Shown here: piece by piece, positions 1-7,742 of the stretch
Layout of the letters: each line of letters starts with the position of its first letter
Numbering within the stretch: the stretch's first letter is position 1
Source of the DNA: Cyclobacteriaceae bacterium
Lineage (GTDB): Bacteria; Bacteroidota; Bacteroidia; Cytophagales; Cyclobacteriaceae
Assembly (NCBI GenBank): GCA_026129485.1
Contig: JAHCHY010000007.1
Coordinates: forward strand, 1 to 64,000
Reading direction: 5' to 3'
Length of the DNA: 64,000 nucleotides
Translations under genes and position numbers: made by a program
The notes under the pieces: model-generated
What the model was told of the DNA's origin: nothing
What the model saw: the letters and a program-made list of their open reading frames with translations, nothing else
Database searches by the model: none

Positions 1-540
1 GTGGTGAAGCATTTTCTGTTTATAACATTTTTTGCCCTGGTTTTTTCGGGATGCTCTGTTAGTATAAAAGAAACCTACGATAAGCAGGTCGATTTCAGTC
101 AGTATAAAACATTTTGCTGGATGGCAGGCTGCGAGTTTAAATTCAACGGGCCGGAATACCTGCAAGACAGCTTGCTTCAGGACAGGATTAAAAGCGCCAT
201 TGTAGATGAATTGACGCGAAAAGGTCTTACACTCAACACCGATAACCCCGACTTGCTGGTCGGGTTTACCATTACGGTTAAAGATGAGCAGGCTATTGTG
301 TATCACCGGGCTGAAGATTCGCCTTTTTTTATTAAACCGCTTGCCTTAGACAGAGAGGTGATCAATTACCTGAAGGGATCGTTGATTATTGGCATGGCCG
401 ATGCAAAGGAAAGCCGCATGGTGTGGCAATCGCATGTGTCGGCTTATATGGAATTGGAACCGGATTTGTCAGAAGCCAATATCCGGAAGGGAATAAAACA
501 AGCGCTTAAAAATTATCCACCTAAAACAGATCAGCACTAA
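1..540 (+). CDS. DUF4136-type lipoprotein
   Basis: Small exported lipoprotein of unknown function. Residues 1-17 form a signal peptide ending in a lipobox (LVFSGC, lipidated Cys about residue 18). The mature part starts with the 'YDKQVDFSQYKTFCW' pattern typical of DUF4136, a family of about 180-residue envelope lipoproteins common in Bacteroidota and Proteobacteria; the length fits. The reading frame opens with two GTG codons at the very edge of the window. The signal peptide looks complete, so the true start is probably one of these, but a slightly upstream start cannot be excluded. Its stop codon overlaps the next ATG by one base (TAATG), which suggests translational coupling with the cupin gene. 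Confidence 0.8.
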   Translation: MVKHFLFITFFALVFSGCSVSIKETYDKQVDFSQYKTFCWMAGCEFKFNGPEYLQDSLLQDRIKSAIVDELTRKGLTLNTDNPDLLVGFTITVKDEQAIVYHRAEDSPFFIKPLALDREVINYLKGSLIIGMADAKESRMVWQSHVSAYMELEPDLSEANIRKGIKQALKNYPPKTDQH

Positions 541-1052
541 TGCTCATGATTGAACCGAACGCAAATCGTACACAAGTTTTTGAAACTATCGCAGCCTATT
601 TAAAAGAAGAAGGGTTTACCGTTGCCGATAAGGATTTTAATCGTCCGTGGGGCGGGTTTTTTGTTCTGGAAGAAGGTGACGCGCCTGCGTTTGCTGCTAA
701 ATATTTTCCGGAAGCAGATTTTTCAACTCTTAAAATTGCAGGTAAGCTTAGCCCTAAAATTCTGATTGTAAGTGCAAACAAAAGATTAAGCTGGCAATAT
801 CATTTCAGGCGTGCCGAAATCTGGAAGCTGATTGCCGGTACTGCCGGGGTAGTGAAAAGCGAAACGGACGAAGAAGGCCCGGTTCAGAAGTTAAGCATTG
901 GTGAAATTGTTCGTCTGCCTAAAGGTCAGCGCCACCGGCTGGTAGGTTTAGATGGCTGGGGCATTGTGGCTGAAATCTGGCAGCATACCGATGCATCAAA
1001 TCCATCGGATGAAAACGATATTGTAAGACTGCAGGATGATTTTGGTAGGTGA
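540..1052 (+). CDS. Cupin-fold protein, phosphomannose isomerase type II-like
   Basis: A cytoplasmic single-domain protein of 170 residues. The second half (from about residue 78) carries a cupin core with 'SWQYHFRRAEIWKLIAGTAGVV' and, later, 'LPKGQRHRLVGL'. These resemble the two metal-binding cupin motifs of the C-terminal domain of type II mannose-6-phosphate isomerases ('SLQYHHRREEHW'). The N-terminal part ('FNRPWGGFFVLEE') matches the 'RPWGxF' signature of the same group. A sugar-phosphate isomerase or sugar-binding role is inferred only; the substrate is unknown. The start is ATG at 540 overlapping the upstream stop; an in-frame ATG at 546 is an alternative. Confidence 0.75.
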   Translation: MLMIEPNANRTQVFETIAAYLKEEGFTVADKDFNRPWGGFFVLEEGDAPAFAAKYFPEADFSTLKIAGKLSPKILIVSANKRLSWQYHFRRAEIWKLIAGTAGVVKSETDEEGPVQKLSIGEIVRLPKGQRHRLVGLDGWGIVAEIWQHTDASNPSDENDIVRLQDDFGR

Positions 1053-1104
1053 TTGAGTGGCTACTGGCTGCTCGTTTCTGGCTGCTGGCTTGTTGAACTC
1101 AATC
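1051..1104. repeat. Intergenic inverted repeat with TGGCTGC motifs
   Basis: Short inverted repeat GATTGAGT (1051-1058) / ACTCAATC (1097-1104). The loop repeats 'ggctactggctgc' and 'ctggctgctggct'. It starts at the stop codon of the cupin gene. It could act as a weak terminator, but no T-run follows. It resembles other low-complexity palindromic intergenic elements in this window. Confidence 0.35.
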
Positions 1105-1197
1105 AAATCTTGGTAATTTTTTAGTTGGAAGTTACTGGTGTTTCCTGCAATAAAACTTTCTTGTATCCGACTTGTTTGATAAATATCGATCTTACAT

Positions 1198-1548
1198 ATG
1201 AAAAACCTGTTGCGAATTGAAGAGGCTTTTATGCTTGGCCTGGCCATTTACCTGAACTCATTCCTCCCGTTTGCCGGATGGGTTTTCTGGGCGCTGTTCC
1301 TTTTGCCTGATATTGGTATGCTGGGTTATTTAGTCAACACCAAAGTTGGGGCGGTAACGTACAACCTGTTCCATCACAAAGGTGTTGCTATTGCGCTTTA
1401 CCTGGCGGGATATTTTCTAAAAATTCATGAGCTTACGCTGGCCGGTGTAGTATTGTTTGGCCACAGTTCGTTTGACAGAATGCTGGGCTACGGCTTAAAA
1501 TACCCGGATAATTTTAAGCACACGCATTTAGGGTGGATAGGGAAGTAG
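1198..1548 (+). CDS. DUF4260 membrane protein
   Basis: Integral membrane protein of 116 residues with about four hydrophobic segments (roughly residues 9-27, 30-50, 60-75 and 78-92). The pattern 'FLLPDIGMLGYL', 'GAVTYNLFHHKGVAIALY', 'FGHSSFDRMLGYGLKY' and 'HTHLGWIG' is that of the DUF4260 family, found mainly in Bacteroidota and Firmicutes and of unknown function. The conserved His and Asp residues lie near predicted membrane ends, so a ligand- or metal-related role is possible but unproven. The ATG at 1198 is the natural start. The gene stands alone and converges on glnS. Confidence 0.8.
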   Translation: MKNLLRIEEAFMLGLAIYLNSFLPFAGWVFWALFLLPDIGMLGYLVNTKVGAVTYNLFHHKGVAIALYLAGYFLKIHELTLAGVVLFGHSSFDRMLGYGLKYPDNFKHTHLGWIGK

Positions 1549-1549
1549 T

Positions 1550-1575
1550 GTTACCGGTTACTGGTAACCGGTAAC
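1550..1575. terminator. Perfect 12-bp inverted repeat between convergent genes
   Basis: Arms GTTACCGGTTAC (1550-1561) and GTAACCGGTAAC (1564-1575) are exact reverse complements separated by only two bases. The element starts two bases after the DUF4260 stop and ends four bases before the glnS stop on the opposite strand. That position suits a bidirectional terminator, although a flanking T-run is missing. With a two-base spacer it would extrude as a cruciform or form a hairpin with 3-4 loop bases. It may also belong to a family of dispersed intergenic palindromes. Confidence 0.6.
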
Positions 1576-1578
1576 TGA

Positions 1579-3240
1579 TCACTTCTTCGCTTCCTTCACC
1601 CACATATCACGTAAAGTGGAAGTGCGGTTAAAGACCAGCCTGCCCGGTTGTGAGTCAGGATCCAGACAGAAATAACCCATGCGCAAAAACTGGAAGTGTT
1701 CGCCCAGCTTCGCATTCGCAATTTCAGGCTCAGCATAAACAGTTGGTAATACCTGTAACGAGTTTGGATTAAGATGATTCCGGAAATCATCTTCCAGTGC
1801 GTTCATATCTTCCACATTGAACAGCCGGTCGTATAAGCGCACTTCTACAGGTACAGCCTTTTCTATGCTTACCCAATGAATTACACCCTTTACATGAATG
1901 CCCGAAGTATCGTTACCACTGCGGCTTTCCGGGATGTAAGAGCAATGCAACTCGGTTATATTTCCGTTGGCATCTTTAATAAACTCATCGCACTTAATGA
2001 TGTATGCACTTTTCAGGCGAACCATCTGGCCGGGCGCCAACCGGAAATACTTTTTAGGCGGTACTTCCATAAAGTCTTCGCGCTCTATGTAAATCTCCCG
2101 GCTAAAAGGCATTTCGCGAACACTACCGTTCGGATCTTCGGGGTAGTTTTCGCTGGTCAGGGTTTCGGTTTTACCTTCCGGGAAGTTGGTGATTACCACT
2201 TTTATCGGATCGAACACTACCATTCTGCGGGCAGAGATTTTATTCAGATGCTCGCGCACGCAAAACTCCAGCAGGCTGATGTCAATCAGGTTATCGCGTT
2301 TGGCTACACCAATACGATCGCAGAAATCGCGTATAGCTTCCGGAGTATAGCCGCGCCTGCGTACTCCGCTAAGGGTAGGCATACGCGGGTCGTCCCAACC
2401 GGTAACATGCTTTTCGGTTACTAATTGTAGCAGCTTGCGTTTGCTCATCATGGTGTAAGTCATGTTGAGGCGGGCAAACTCGTACTGGCGCGAGGGATAA
2501 ATTTCTAACTTTTCAATAAACCAATCGTATAGCTCGCGGTGCGGAACAAACTCCAGCGTACAAATGCTATGGGTGATGTTCTCAATCGAATCGCTCTGAC
2601 CGTGCGCAAAGTCATACATCGGGTAAATGCACCACGTATCGCCTGTGCGGTGGTGGTGCGCGTGCTTGATGCGGTATAAGACCGGGTCGCGCATCAGCAT
2701 GTTGGTGTGCGCCATGTCAATTTTAGCCCGCAATACTTTAGAGCCGTCCGGGTATTTGCCGGCTTTCATATCGGCAAACAAAGCCAGGTTTTCTTCAATG
2801 GAACGGTTACGGTACGGACTGTCGGTGCCCGGCTGTATAGGCGTGCCTTTTTGTGCCGCCATTTCATCGCTGGTGCTGTCATCCACGTAAGCCAGCCCTT
2901 TGCCAATCAGCTTTACAGCAAGCTCATATAACTGCGCAAAGTAGTCGGATGCATACAGCTCCTCAGCCCATTCAAAGCCCAGCCATTTTACATCGCCTTT
3001 AATGCTTTTTACATATTCCGTTTCCTCGGTTACGGGGTTGGTATCGTCAAAACGCAGGTTGGTTTTGCCCCCGTATTTCAAGGCCAGCCCGAAGTTGAGG
3101 CAAATGCTTTTGGCATGGCCAAGATGCAGATAGCCATTGGGTTCTGGCGGAAAGCGTGTGGCAATGCTGGTGTATTTTCCCGACTTTAAATCGTTCTCGA
3201 CTATTTCTTCAATAAAATTCAGGCTCTTTTCTTCGGTCAT
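1579..3240 (-). CDS. glnS: Glutaminyl-tRNA synthetase
   Basis: Class I aminoacyl-tRNA synthetase that charges tRNA-Gln with glutamine in the cytoplasm. The protein has 553 residues, the usual length for bacterial GlnRS. The HIGH motif is HLGH at residues 39-42 within '[16 protein letters not shown]', and the KMSKS motif is MSKR at 265-268. The segment '[30 protein letters not shown]' is characteristic of GlnRS/GluRS-B catalytic cores. The C-terminal half is the two-part beta-barrel anticodon-binding domain. Having GlnRS means glutaminylation can be direct rather than through GatCAB. The gene is divergent from the MntA/HepT pair, with 164 bases between them. Confidence 0.97.
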   Translation of the reverse strand: MTEEKSLNFIEEIVENDLKSGKYTSIATRFPPEPNGYLHLGHAKSICLNFGLALKYGGKTNLRFDDTNPVTEETEYVKSIKGDVKWLGFEWAEELYASDYFAQLYELAVKLIGKGLAYVDDSTSDEMAAQKGTPIQPGTDSPYRNRSIEENLALFADMKAGKYPDGSKVLRAKIDMAHTNMLMRDPVLYRIKHAHHHRTGDTWCIYPMYDFAHGQSDSIENITHSICTLEFVPHRELYDWFIEKLEIYPSRQYEFARLNMTYTMMSKRKLLQLVTEKHVTGWDDPRMPTLSGVRRRGYTPEAIRDFCDRIGVAKRDNLIDISLLEFCVREHLNKISARRMVVFDPIKVVITNFPEGKTETLTSENYPEDPNGSVREMPFSREIYIEREDFMEVPPKKYFRLAPGQMVRLKSAYIIKCDEFIKDANGNITELHCSYIPESRSGNDTSGIHVKGVIHWVSIEKAVPVEVRLYDRLFNVEDMNALEDDFRNHLNPNSLQVLPTVYAEPEIANAKLGEHFQFLRMGYFCLDPDSQPGRLVFNRTSTLRDMWVKEAKK

Positions 3241-3257
3241 GGTTCGCTTAAAAAATG

Positions 3258-3265
3258 TAAAGTTA
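3258..3265 (-). promoter_or_regulatory. Possible glnS -7 element
   Basis: On the minus strand this reads TAACTTTA, one base from the Bacteroidota -7 consensus TAnnTTTG. It lies 18 bases upstream of the glnS start. No convincing TTTG element was seen at the -33 position, so this is tentative. Confidence 0.35.
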
Positions 3266-3393
3266 ACCGTCCGGCTGTATTTTGTGAAAGGGATAAACAG
3301 GATTTATCTTGTCGGGCACTTTTCCGGATTTTATTCGGTTATACAGCCGCCAGAAGCTATGTTTTTCGAGGCAAAAGTACCGGGGAAAACGAG

Positions 3394-3401
3394 TAAATTT
3401 G
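3394..3401 (+). promoter_or_regulatory. -7 element TAAATTTG for mntA-hepT
   Basis: An exact TAnnTTTG match lies 4 bases before the ATG at 3405 and 13 bases before the in-frame ATG at 3414. Transcription would then start at about 3406-3408. That would give a nearly leaderless mRNA if the first ATG is used, or a leader of about 7 bases if the second is used. Confidence 0.5.
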
Positions 3402-3404
3402 GGC

Positions 3405-3704
3405 ATGGGATTAATGGAAATATATAAGGACCAGATTCAAAGACTTTGCGAAGACCACAAAGTAAGAACTTTGTATTCATTTGGTTCTGTTAATACAGCC
3501 AGGTTTACATCAGATAGTGATGTTGACTTGGTGGTAGATTTTAAAATTGATGATCCTATTGAATATACAGAGAGTTATTTTAATCTCAAGTTCGAGTTGG
3601 AAAAGATACTGAACAGACAAATAGATTTACTGGAAAGCAAAGCGATAAAAAACCCTTTCTTAAAAGAAAGTATAGATAGAACCAAGGTTTTGTTGTATGG
3701 ATAA
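3405..3704 (+). CDS. mntA: MntA-type nucleotidyltransferase antitoxin
   Basis: Minimal nucleotidyltransferase (MNT) of about 99 residues. It has the GSX10DXD motif: Gly27-Ser28, then Asp39 and Asp41 ('GSVNTARFTSDSDVDL'). In characterised HepT/MntA modules the MNT protein neutralises the HEPN toxin by transferring AMP to a tyrosine next to the RNase motif; that activity is inferred here from family and from the partner gene. The start is chosen at ATG 3405; ATG 3414 (MEIYKDQ) is equally plausible. An upstream in-frame extension crosses the promoter and is unlikely. The end overlaps hepT by 8 bases. Confidence 0.85.
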   Translation: MGLMEIYKDQIQRLCEDHKVRTLYSFGSVNTARFTSDSDVDLVVDFKIDDPIEYTESYFNLKFELEKILNRQIDLLESKAIKNPFLKESIDRTKVLLYG

Positions 3705-4032
3705 CGAAATTAAATCCTGGTTAAAAGACATTGAGCAGGCAATTCAGGAAATCAACTCATTCATACCGGATGTTAGGGATTTTAAAGCCTTTCAAAAAGA
3801 CCTGAAGACGAAAAGAGCAGTTGAAAGAAATGTCGAAATTATTGGGGAAGCTATGACAAGAATTCTTAAGGCTGAACCAAACATCAAAATTTCAGACACA
3901 AGAAAAATTGTTGATACCAGGAATAGAATTATTCATGGATATGATTCGGTTTCGGAAGAAGTATTATGGGGAATTATTATTCGTAATCTCCCTGTGCTGA
4001 ATGAAGAAGTTAAAGAACTTTTAAAGTCATGA
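3697..4032 (+). CDS. hepT: HepT-type HEPN ribonuclease toxin
   Basis: All-helical HEPN-domain protein of 111 residues (older name DUF86). The catalytic RX4-6H motif is R75-N-R-I-I-H80, followed by Gly81-Tyr82, the tyrosine position that MntA-type antitoxins modify in studied systems. In this family the toxin cleaves RNA and the partner blocks it by AMPylation. The pair is complete here (motifs intact in both proteins). The hepT stop overlaps the ATG of the metal-sensing AraC gene (ATGA), so the toxin gene appears to be transcribed together with a copper-related regulator. That is unusual for a stand-alone addiction module. Confidence 0.85.
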   Translation: MDNEIKSWLKDIEQAIQEINSFIPDVRDFKAFQKDLKTKRAVERNVEIIGEAMTRILKAEPNIKISDTRKIVDTRNRIIHGYDSVSEEVLWGIIIRNLPVLNEEVKELLKS

Positions 4033-4628
4033 TTTCGGATTCAACAATAAGCAAAAGCAACATACTGCATATCAAAAACATGGTCTGTAACCGTTGCATT
4101 ATGGCGGTAGAGCAGGTGCTGGATAAAGCCGGCCTTGAAGCAGAACGTGTTAGTCTGGGTAAAGTGGTTTTAAAAGCTGAGCCTGATTCAGATCAGTTAA
4201 CACAATTGGATAAGACTTTGCTGGCTTTGGGCTTTGAGCGTATTGACGATAAAAAATCAAGGCTGATAGAAGCGATCAAGAACAAGGTTATTTGGTGGAT
4301 TCATTACACTAATAGATCGGTAAGAAAGCATAACTGGTCTGATCTGCTGGCCGATGAATTACATCATGACTATAATTACCTGAGCAGCTTATTCTCTTCG
4401 GTGGAAGGGGTTACGCTGGAGCAGTACATCATCCGGCAAAAGATTGAACGTGCCAAAGAGTTGCTCTTTTACGATGAGCTTACATTAAGTGAAATTGCGG
4501 ACCAGTTAGGCTACAGCAGTGTGGCTCATCTTTCTGCACAGTTTAAAAAGGTAACGGGTTTAACGCCATCTGCCCTCAGGCGTCAGCACAGCGGAAATGC
4601 ACGCAAGCCATTAGATGAAATTCTATAA
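4029..4628 (+). CDS. AraC-family regulator with HMA-like N-terminus
   Basis: 199-residue transcription factor. Residues 10-75 look like a heavy-metal-associated (HMA) ferredoxin-like domain with a 'NMVCNRC' site (Cys20 and Cys23, the MxCxxC pattern). Residues about 105-185 are an AraC-type double helix-turn-helix ('EQYIIRQKIERAKELL', 'LTLSEIADQLGYSSVAHLSAQFKKVTGLTPSALRR'). This architecture is recurrent in Bacteroidota beside copper ATPases. Direct sensing of Cu(I) through the Cys pair, with regulation of the downstream copper genes, is inferred. The first ATG overlaps the hepT stop; the copA start is 77 bases downstream. Confidence 0.85.
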   Translation: MISDSTISKSNILHIKNMVCNRCIMAVEQVLDKAGLEAERVSLGKVVLKAEPDSDQLTQLDKTLLALGFERIDDKKSRLIEAIKNKVIWWIHYTNRSVRKHNWSDLLADELHHDYNYLSSLFSSVEGVTLEQYIIRQKIERAKELLFYDELTLSEIADQLGYSSVAHLSAQFKKVTGLTPSALRRQHSGNARKPLDEIL

Positions 4629-4705
4629 TTCTTTTCAGAAATTACGTAAGCACTTTGTTTCGCCCTTGCCGTTAATTTGAACAGGATTTCAAAGGTTTAA
4701 GGGGT

Positions 4706-6922
4706 ATGGCTAAGGAACAAATAATCAAGCAATCTTTTCCGGTGCTGGAAATGACCTGCGCGGCATGTGCGGTTAGCGTAGAGTCGATGTTAAGCAACAC
4801 GGCTGGTGTTAAAAGCGCATCGGTAAACTATGCCAATCAGAGTGCCTTGGTGGAATATAACCAGGCGCAAATCTCTCCCGATCAATTAAAAGCAGCCGTA
4901 CAAGCCATTGGGTACGATCTGGTTGTGGATGACGCGGAGAATCCGGAATTGCTTGCGGAATATGAACAGCAACATTACCGGCAATTAAAGCAACGCACCC
5001 TTGGCGCTGTTGCACTTGCTGTTCCGGTAGTGGTGCTGAGCATGTTCTTTATGGACTGGAAATACACCAACTACATTTCTATGGTATTGTCAGCACCGGT
5101 TGTGTTTTACTTTGGCAGAAGCTTTTTTATGCATGCCTGGAAGCAAGCGCGGTATGGGCGGGCCAACATGGATACACTGGTGGCTTTATCCACCGGTATA
5201 GCTTTTATATTCAGCGTGTTCAACACGTTGTTTCCCGAGTTCTGGCACAGTCGCGGGTTACATGCGCATGCTTACTTTGAATCGGCCGCAGTGGTAATCG
5301 CTTTTATCTCGCTGGGCAAGCTGCTGGAAGAACGGGCCAAGTCAACCACATCATCAGCCATTAAAAAGCTTATCGGGCTACAGCCTAAAACCGTGTGGAC
5401 AAAAATTAATGGCATAGAAAAAGAGCTGGCCATTGCCGATGTGCAGGCAGGCTATACCATAATAGTAAAGCCGGGAGAAAAAATTCCGGTGGACGGTACC
5501 GTAACCTCGGGGCAGTCTTTTGTAGATGAAAGCATGATCAGTGGCGAGCCTGTTCCGGTTGAAAAGAAAACGGGTAATAAAGTTTTTTCAGGAACCATCA
5601 ATCAAAAAGGAAGCTTTGAATTTGTGGCTGATAAAGTTGGCGCCAATACCTTGCTGGCGCAGATCATCAGGATGGTGAAGGAAGCGCAGGGCAGCAAAGC
5701 GCCTGTTCAGAAATTAGTGGATAAGATTGCAGGAGTTTTTGTTCCAATCGTTATCGTAATATCGATTCTAACATTCCTTACGTGGATAATTGCGGGAGGC
5801 GATCAGGCTTTTACGCATGGGCTTTTAACTTCCGTTACGGTGCTGGTTATTGCCTGCCCGTGTGCATTGGGGCTGGCCACACCCACCGCCATTATGGTGG
5901 GGATTGGCAAAGGAGCAGAGCATAATATTTTAATTAAAGATGCCGAAAGCCTGGAACTGGCGCATAAAGTAAATGCTGTGGTGTTAGATAAAACCGGTAC
6001 CATTACACAAGGCAAACCTGTAGTAACAGAGTTGATATGGGCTAAGGATGCCGAACAGTATGCTGCGGTACTCTATACGCTCGAAGCAAAGTCAGAACAT
6101 CCGTTGGCAGATGCTGTTGTAAAGGCGCTTCGGACAACCAATGCAGAATCATTGCCGGTACAGGCTTTTGAAAGTATAACCGCACGTGGTGTAAAGGGGC
6201 AGGTAGCACAGCAATGGTATTGGATAGGGAACCTGAAGCTGCTTACAGAAAATCAGGTTCCGGTTTCGGATGAATGGATACAAAAAGCGGCAGCGCTTCA
6301 GGCGCAAGCCAGAACGGTTATCTTCTTTGCAAATGCGCAGGGTGTATTAGCTTTGCTGGCAATTGCCGATCCCGTTAAGGAAACATCCAAAGAGGCCATT
6401 AAAACATTACAGCAGAAAGGCATAGAAGTGTATTTGCTTACGGGCGATAATGAAGCCACAGCTCGGTCTGTAGCACTGCAGGTGGGCATTACACATTACA
6501 AGGCAGAAGTGTTGCCTTCCGATAAGGCCGGTTTTGTAAAAGAACTTCAGCAGCAAGATAAAGTGGTGGCTATGGCTGGCGATGGGGTTAACGATTCGCA
6601 GGCATTGGCGCAGGCCGATGTAAGTATTGCGATGGGCAAAGGATCTGATATTGCTATGGATGTGGCCAAAATGACGTTGATTACTTCCGACCTGATGGTT
6701 ATACCCAAAGCGTTAAAACTCTCTACTAAAACCGTTCAGGGTATTCGGCAGAATTTATTCTGGGCATTTATTTATAACCTGATTGGTATTCCGCTGGCGG
6801 CAGGTGTGTTATATCCGGTAAACGGATTTTTGTTAGACCCGATGATTGCCGGTGCGGCTATGGCCATGAGCTCACTGAGTGTAGTGGGTAATAGTCTGCG
6901 TTTGAAATTTGCTAAACTTTAA
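4706..6922 (+). CDS. copA: Cu(I)/Ag(I)-exporting P1B-type ATPase
   Basis: Inner-membrane pump that uses ATP to move monovalent copper or silver out of the cytoplasm. The 738-residue protein carries one N-terminal HMA domain with MTCAAC (Cys18, Cys21). The actuator loop has 'SGEPVPVEK', and the membrane metal site CPC is Cys384-Pro385-Cys386. The phosphorylated aspartate is Asp428 in DKTGT, and the hinge is '[20 protein letters not shown]'. The CPC motif together with 'N-x6-YN' (NLFWAFIYN) and '[15 protein letters not shown]' in the last membrane helices are the P1B-1 (copper) signature. It sits between the HMA-AraC regulator and a CopZ-like chaperone. Confidence 0.96.
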   Translation: MAKEQIIKQSFPVLEMTCAACAVSVESMLSNTAGVKSASVNYANQSALVEYNQAQISPDQLKAAVQAIGYDLVVDDAENPELLAEYEQQHYRQLKQRTLGAVALAVPVVVLSMFFMDWKYTNYISMVLSAPVVFYFGRSFFMHAWKQARYGRANMDTLVALSTGIAFIFSVFNTLFPEFWHSRGLHAHAYFESAAVVIAFISLGKLLEERAKSTTSSAIKKLIGLQPKTVWTKINGIEKELAIADVQAGYTIIVKPGEKIPVDGTVTSGQSFVDESMISGEPVPVEKKTGNKVFSGTINQKGSFEFVADKVGANTLLAQIIRMVKEAQGSKAPVQKLVDKIAGVFVPIVIVISILTFLTWIIAGGDQAFTHGLLTSVTVLVIACPCALGLATPTAIMVGIGKGAEHNILIKDAESLELAHKVNAVVLDKTGTITQGKPVVTELIWAKDAEQYAAVLYTLEAKSEHPLADAVVKALRTTNAESLPVQAFESITARGVKGQVAQQWYWIGNLKLLTENQVPVSDEWIQKAAALQAQARTVIFFANAQGVLALLAIADPVKETSKEAIKTLQQKGIEVYLLTGDNEATARSVALQVGITHYKAEVLPSDKAGFVKELQQQDKVVAMAGDGVNDSQALAQADVSIAMGKGSDIAMDVAKMTLITSDLMVIPKALKLSTKTVQGIRQNLFWAFIYNLIGIPLAAGVLYPVNGFLLDPMIAGAAMAMSSLSVVGNSLRLKFAKL

Positions 6923-6949
6923 AATGATAAATCTTAAATACAATTTAAT

Positions 6950-7156
6950 ATGGAAGTGAAATACAAAACCAATATTAAGTGTGCGGCCTGCGTGGCTAAA
7001 GTAACGCCTGCGCTTAACGAAACCGTAGGCGAAAGCAAGTGGCAGGTTGATCTAACCGATCCGTCAAGGGTTTTAACGGTTGCTGTGGATGAAGATAAAA
7101 CCGGCCGGATAGCAGAAGCCCTTCAAGAAGTAGGGTATAAGGCTGAGCGGTTGTAA
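6950..7156 (+). CDS. CopZ-like HMA metallochaperone
   Basis: A free-standing 68-residue HMA domain with a Cys-Ala-Ala-Cys metal site near residues 11-14 ('IKCAACVAKVTPAL'). Proteins of this size and fold carry Cu(I) in the cytoplasm and hand it to CopA. The usual Met of MxCxxC is replaced by Lys, seen in some Bacteroidota versions. The gene follows copA by 27 bases on the same strand and is closed by a strong hairpin, so copA and this gene probably form one transcript. Confidence 0.85.
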   Translation: MEVKYKTNIKCAACVAKVTPALNETVGESKWQVDLTDPSRVLTVAVDEDKTGRIAEALQEVGYKAERL

Positions 7157-7160
7157 GCCA

Positions 7161-7220
7161 AAGGTTGACAACTTTATAAGCTTCGGCAAACAAAGGTTGT
7201 CAACCTTAGAGAATTTTTTT
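7161..7220 (+). terminator. Rho-independent terminator after copA-chaperone
   Basis: Arms AAGGTTGACAAC (7161-7172) and GTTGTCAACCTT (7196-7207) are exact reverse complements. The stem can extend inward with T-A and T-G pairs, and the right arm is followed by a run of seven T (7214-7220). Each arm is also itself nearly palindromic around GTTGWCAAC, so a role as a protein-binding site is possible as well. Confidence 0.75.
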
Positions 7221-7221
7221 A

Positions 7222-7229
7222 TACCTTTG
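7222..7229 (+). promoter_or_regulatory. -7 element TACCTTTG for the RND operon
   Basis: An exact TAnnTTTG match lies immediately after the terminator T-run and 5 bases before the ATG at 7235. If used, transcription starts at or within a few bases of the start codon, giving a practically leaderless mRNA. Confidence 0.5.
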
Positions 7230-7234
7230 ACGCC

Positions 7235-7642
7235 ATGATGCTTATCCGCAAAATAGTTTCTGTATCGCTTGCCTTGCTGGTGTTTGTCGCCTCGGCCAGT
7301 TTTACAGTAAATATGCATTTGTGCGGTGGGCAGGTGCAAAGTGTATCGTTTATTGAAAAGGCTACACCTTGCCCCATGGAAGTAAAGATGCCGCCCTGCC
7401 ATAAAGAGTTTGCTAAACGCAGCTCCTGCTGCAACGATGAGCAACTGACTTACAAAGGACAGGATTTTAAAGTACACGATACGTCATCTATTCAAATTGC
7501 ACAGTCGGCCTGGGTTTTGGAATTGCCTTTGATTGCCGAAATTGTTCCGTCTTCAACACATGCAGCAGTACATTACCAACCGTACAAGCCACCGTTACTC
7601 CGGCACGATATTCCGGTGTTGATTCAATCTTTTTTGATTTAG
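7235..7642 (+). CDS. HYC_CC_PP family exported protein
   Basis: A 135-residue protein of the small Bacteroidota family named after its HYC, CC and PP motifs. Residues 1-25 form a signal peptide or anchor ('LALLVFVASASFTVNMHLCGG'). A Cys-rich centre follows, with Cys at 'HLCGG', 'TPCPME', 'PPCHKE' and 'SSCCNDE'. The C-terminus 'YKPPLLRHDIPVLIQSFLI' is the PP motif. The function is unknown, but these genes repeatedly precede heavy-metal RND operons, so periplasmic metal binding is a reasonable inference. In-frame ATGs at 7235 and 7238 both work. It is the first gene of the efflux operon. Confidence 0.75.
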   Translation: MMLIRKIVSVSLALLVFVASASFTVNMHLCGGQVQSVSFIEKATPCPMEVKMPPCHKEFAKRSSCCNDEQLTYKGQDFKVHDTSSIQIAQSAWVLELPLIAEIVPSSTHAAVHYQPYKPPLLRHDIPVLIQSFLI

Positions 7643-7737
7643 ACTTAAGTAGTAAGACTTAAGATACAAGATTTTCTTGTCGCTTGAGTTTTCCAGTACA
7701 CATTCGTATTACGTCTTGTGTCTTATTACTTACGTCT
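7641..7737. repeat. Imperfect inverted repeat ahead of the RND pump
   Basis: The left arm (7641-7671) and right arm (7714-7737) pair over AGACNTAAGTANTAAGAC plus ACAAGA, with a 7-base insertion in the left arm. It fills the space between the HYC_CC_PP stop and the pump ATG at 7743. An in-frame extension of the pump through the repeat would lack a sensible membrane start, so translation probably begins after it. Confidence 0.55.
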
Positions 7738-7742
7738 ATTTT

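Noticed and set aside
1876-2424. 182-residue frame on the plus strand inside glnS
   Set aside because: It is the opposite-strand shadow of a well supported gene with catalytic motifs; composition and lack of signals argue against coding.
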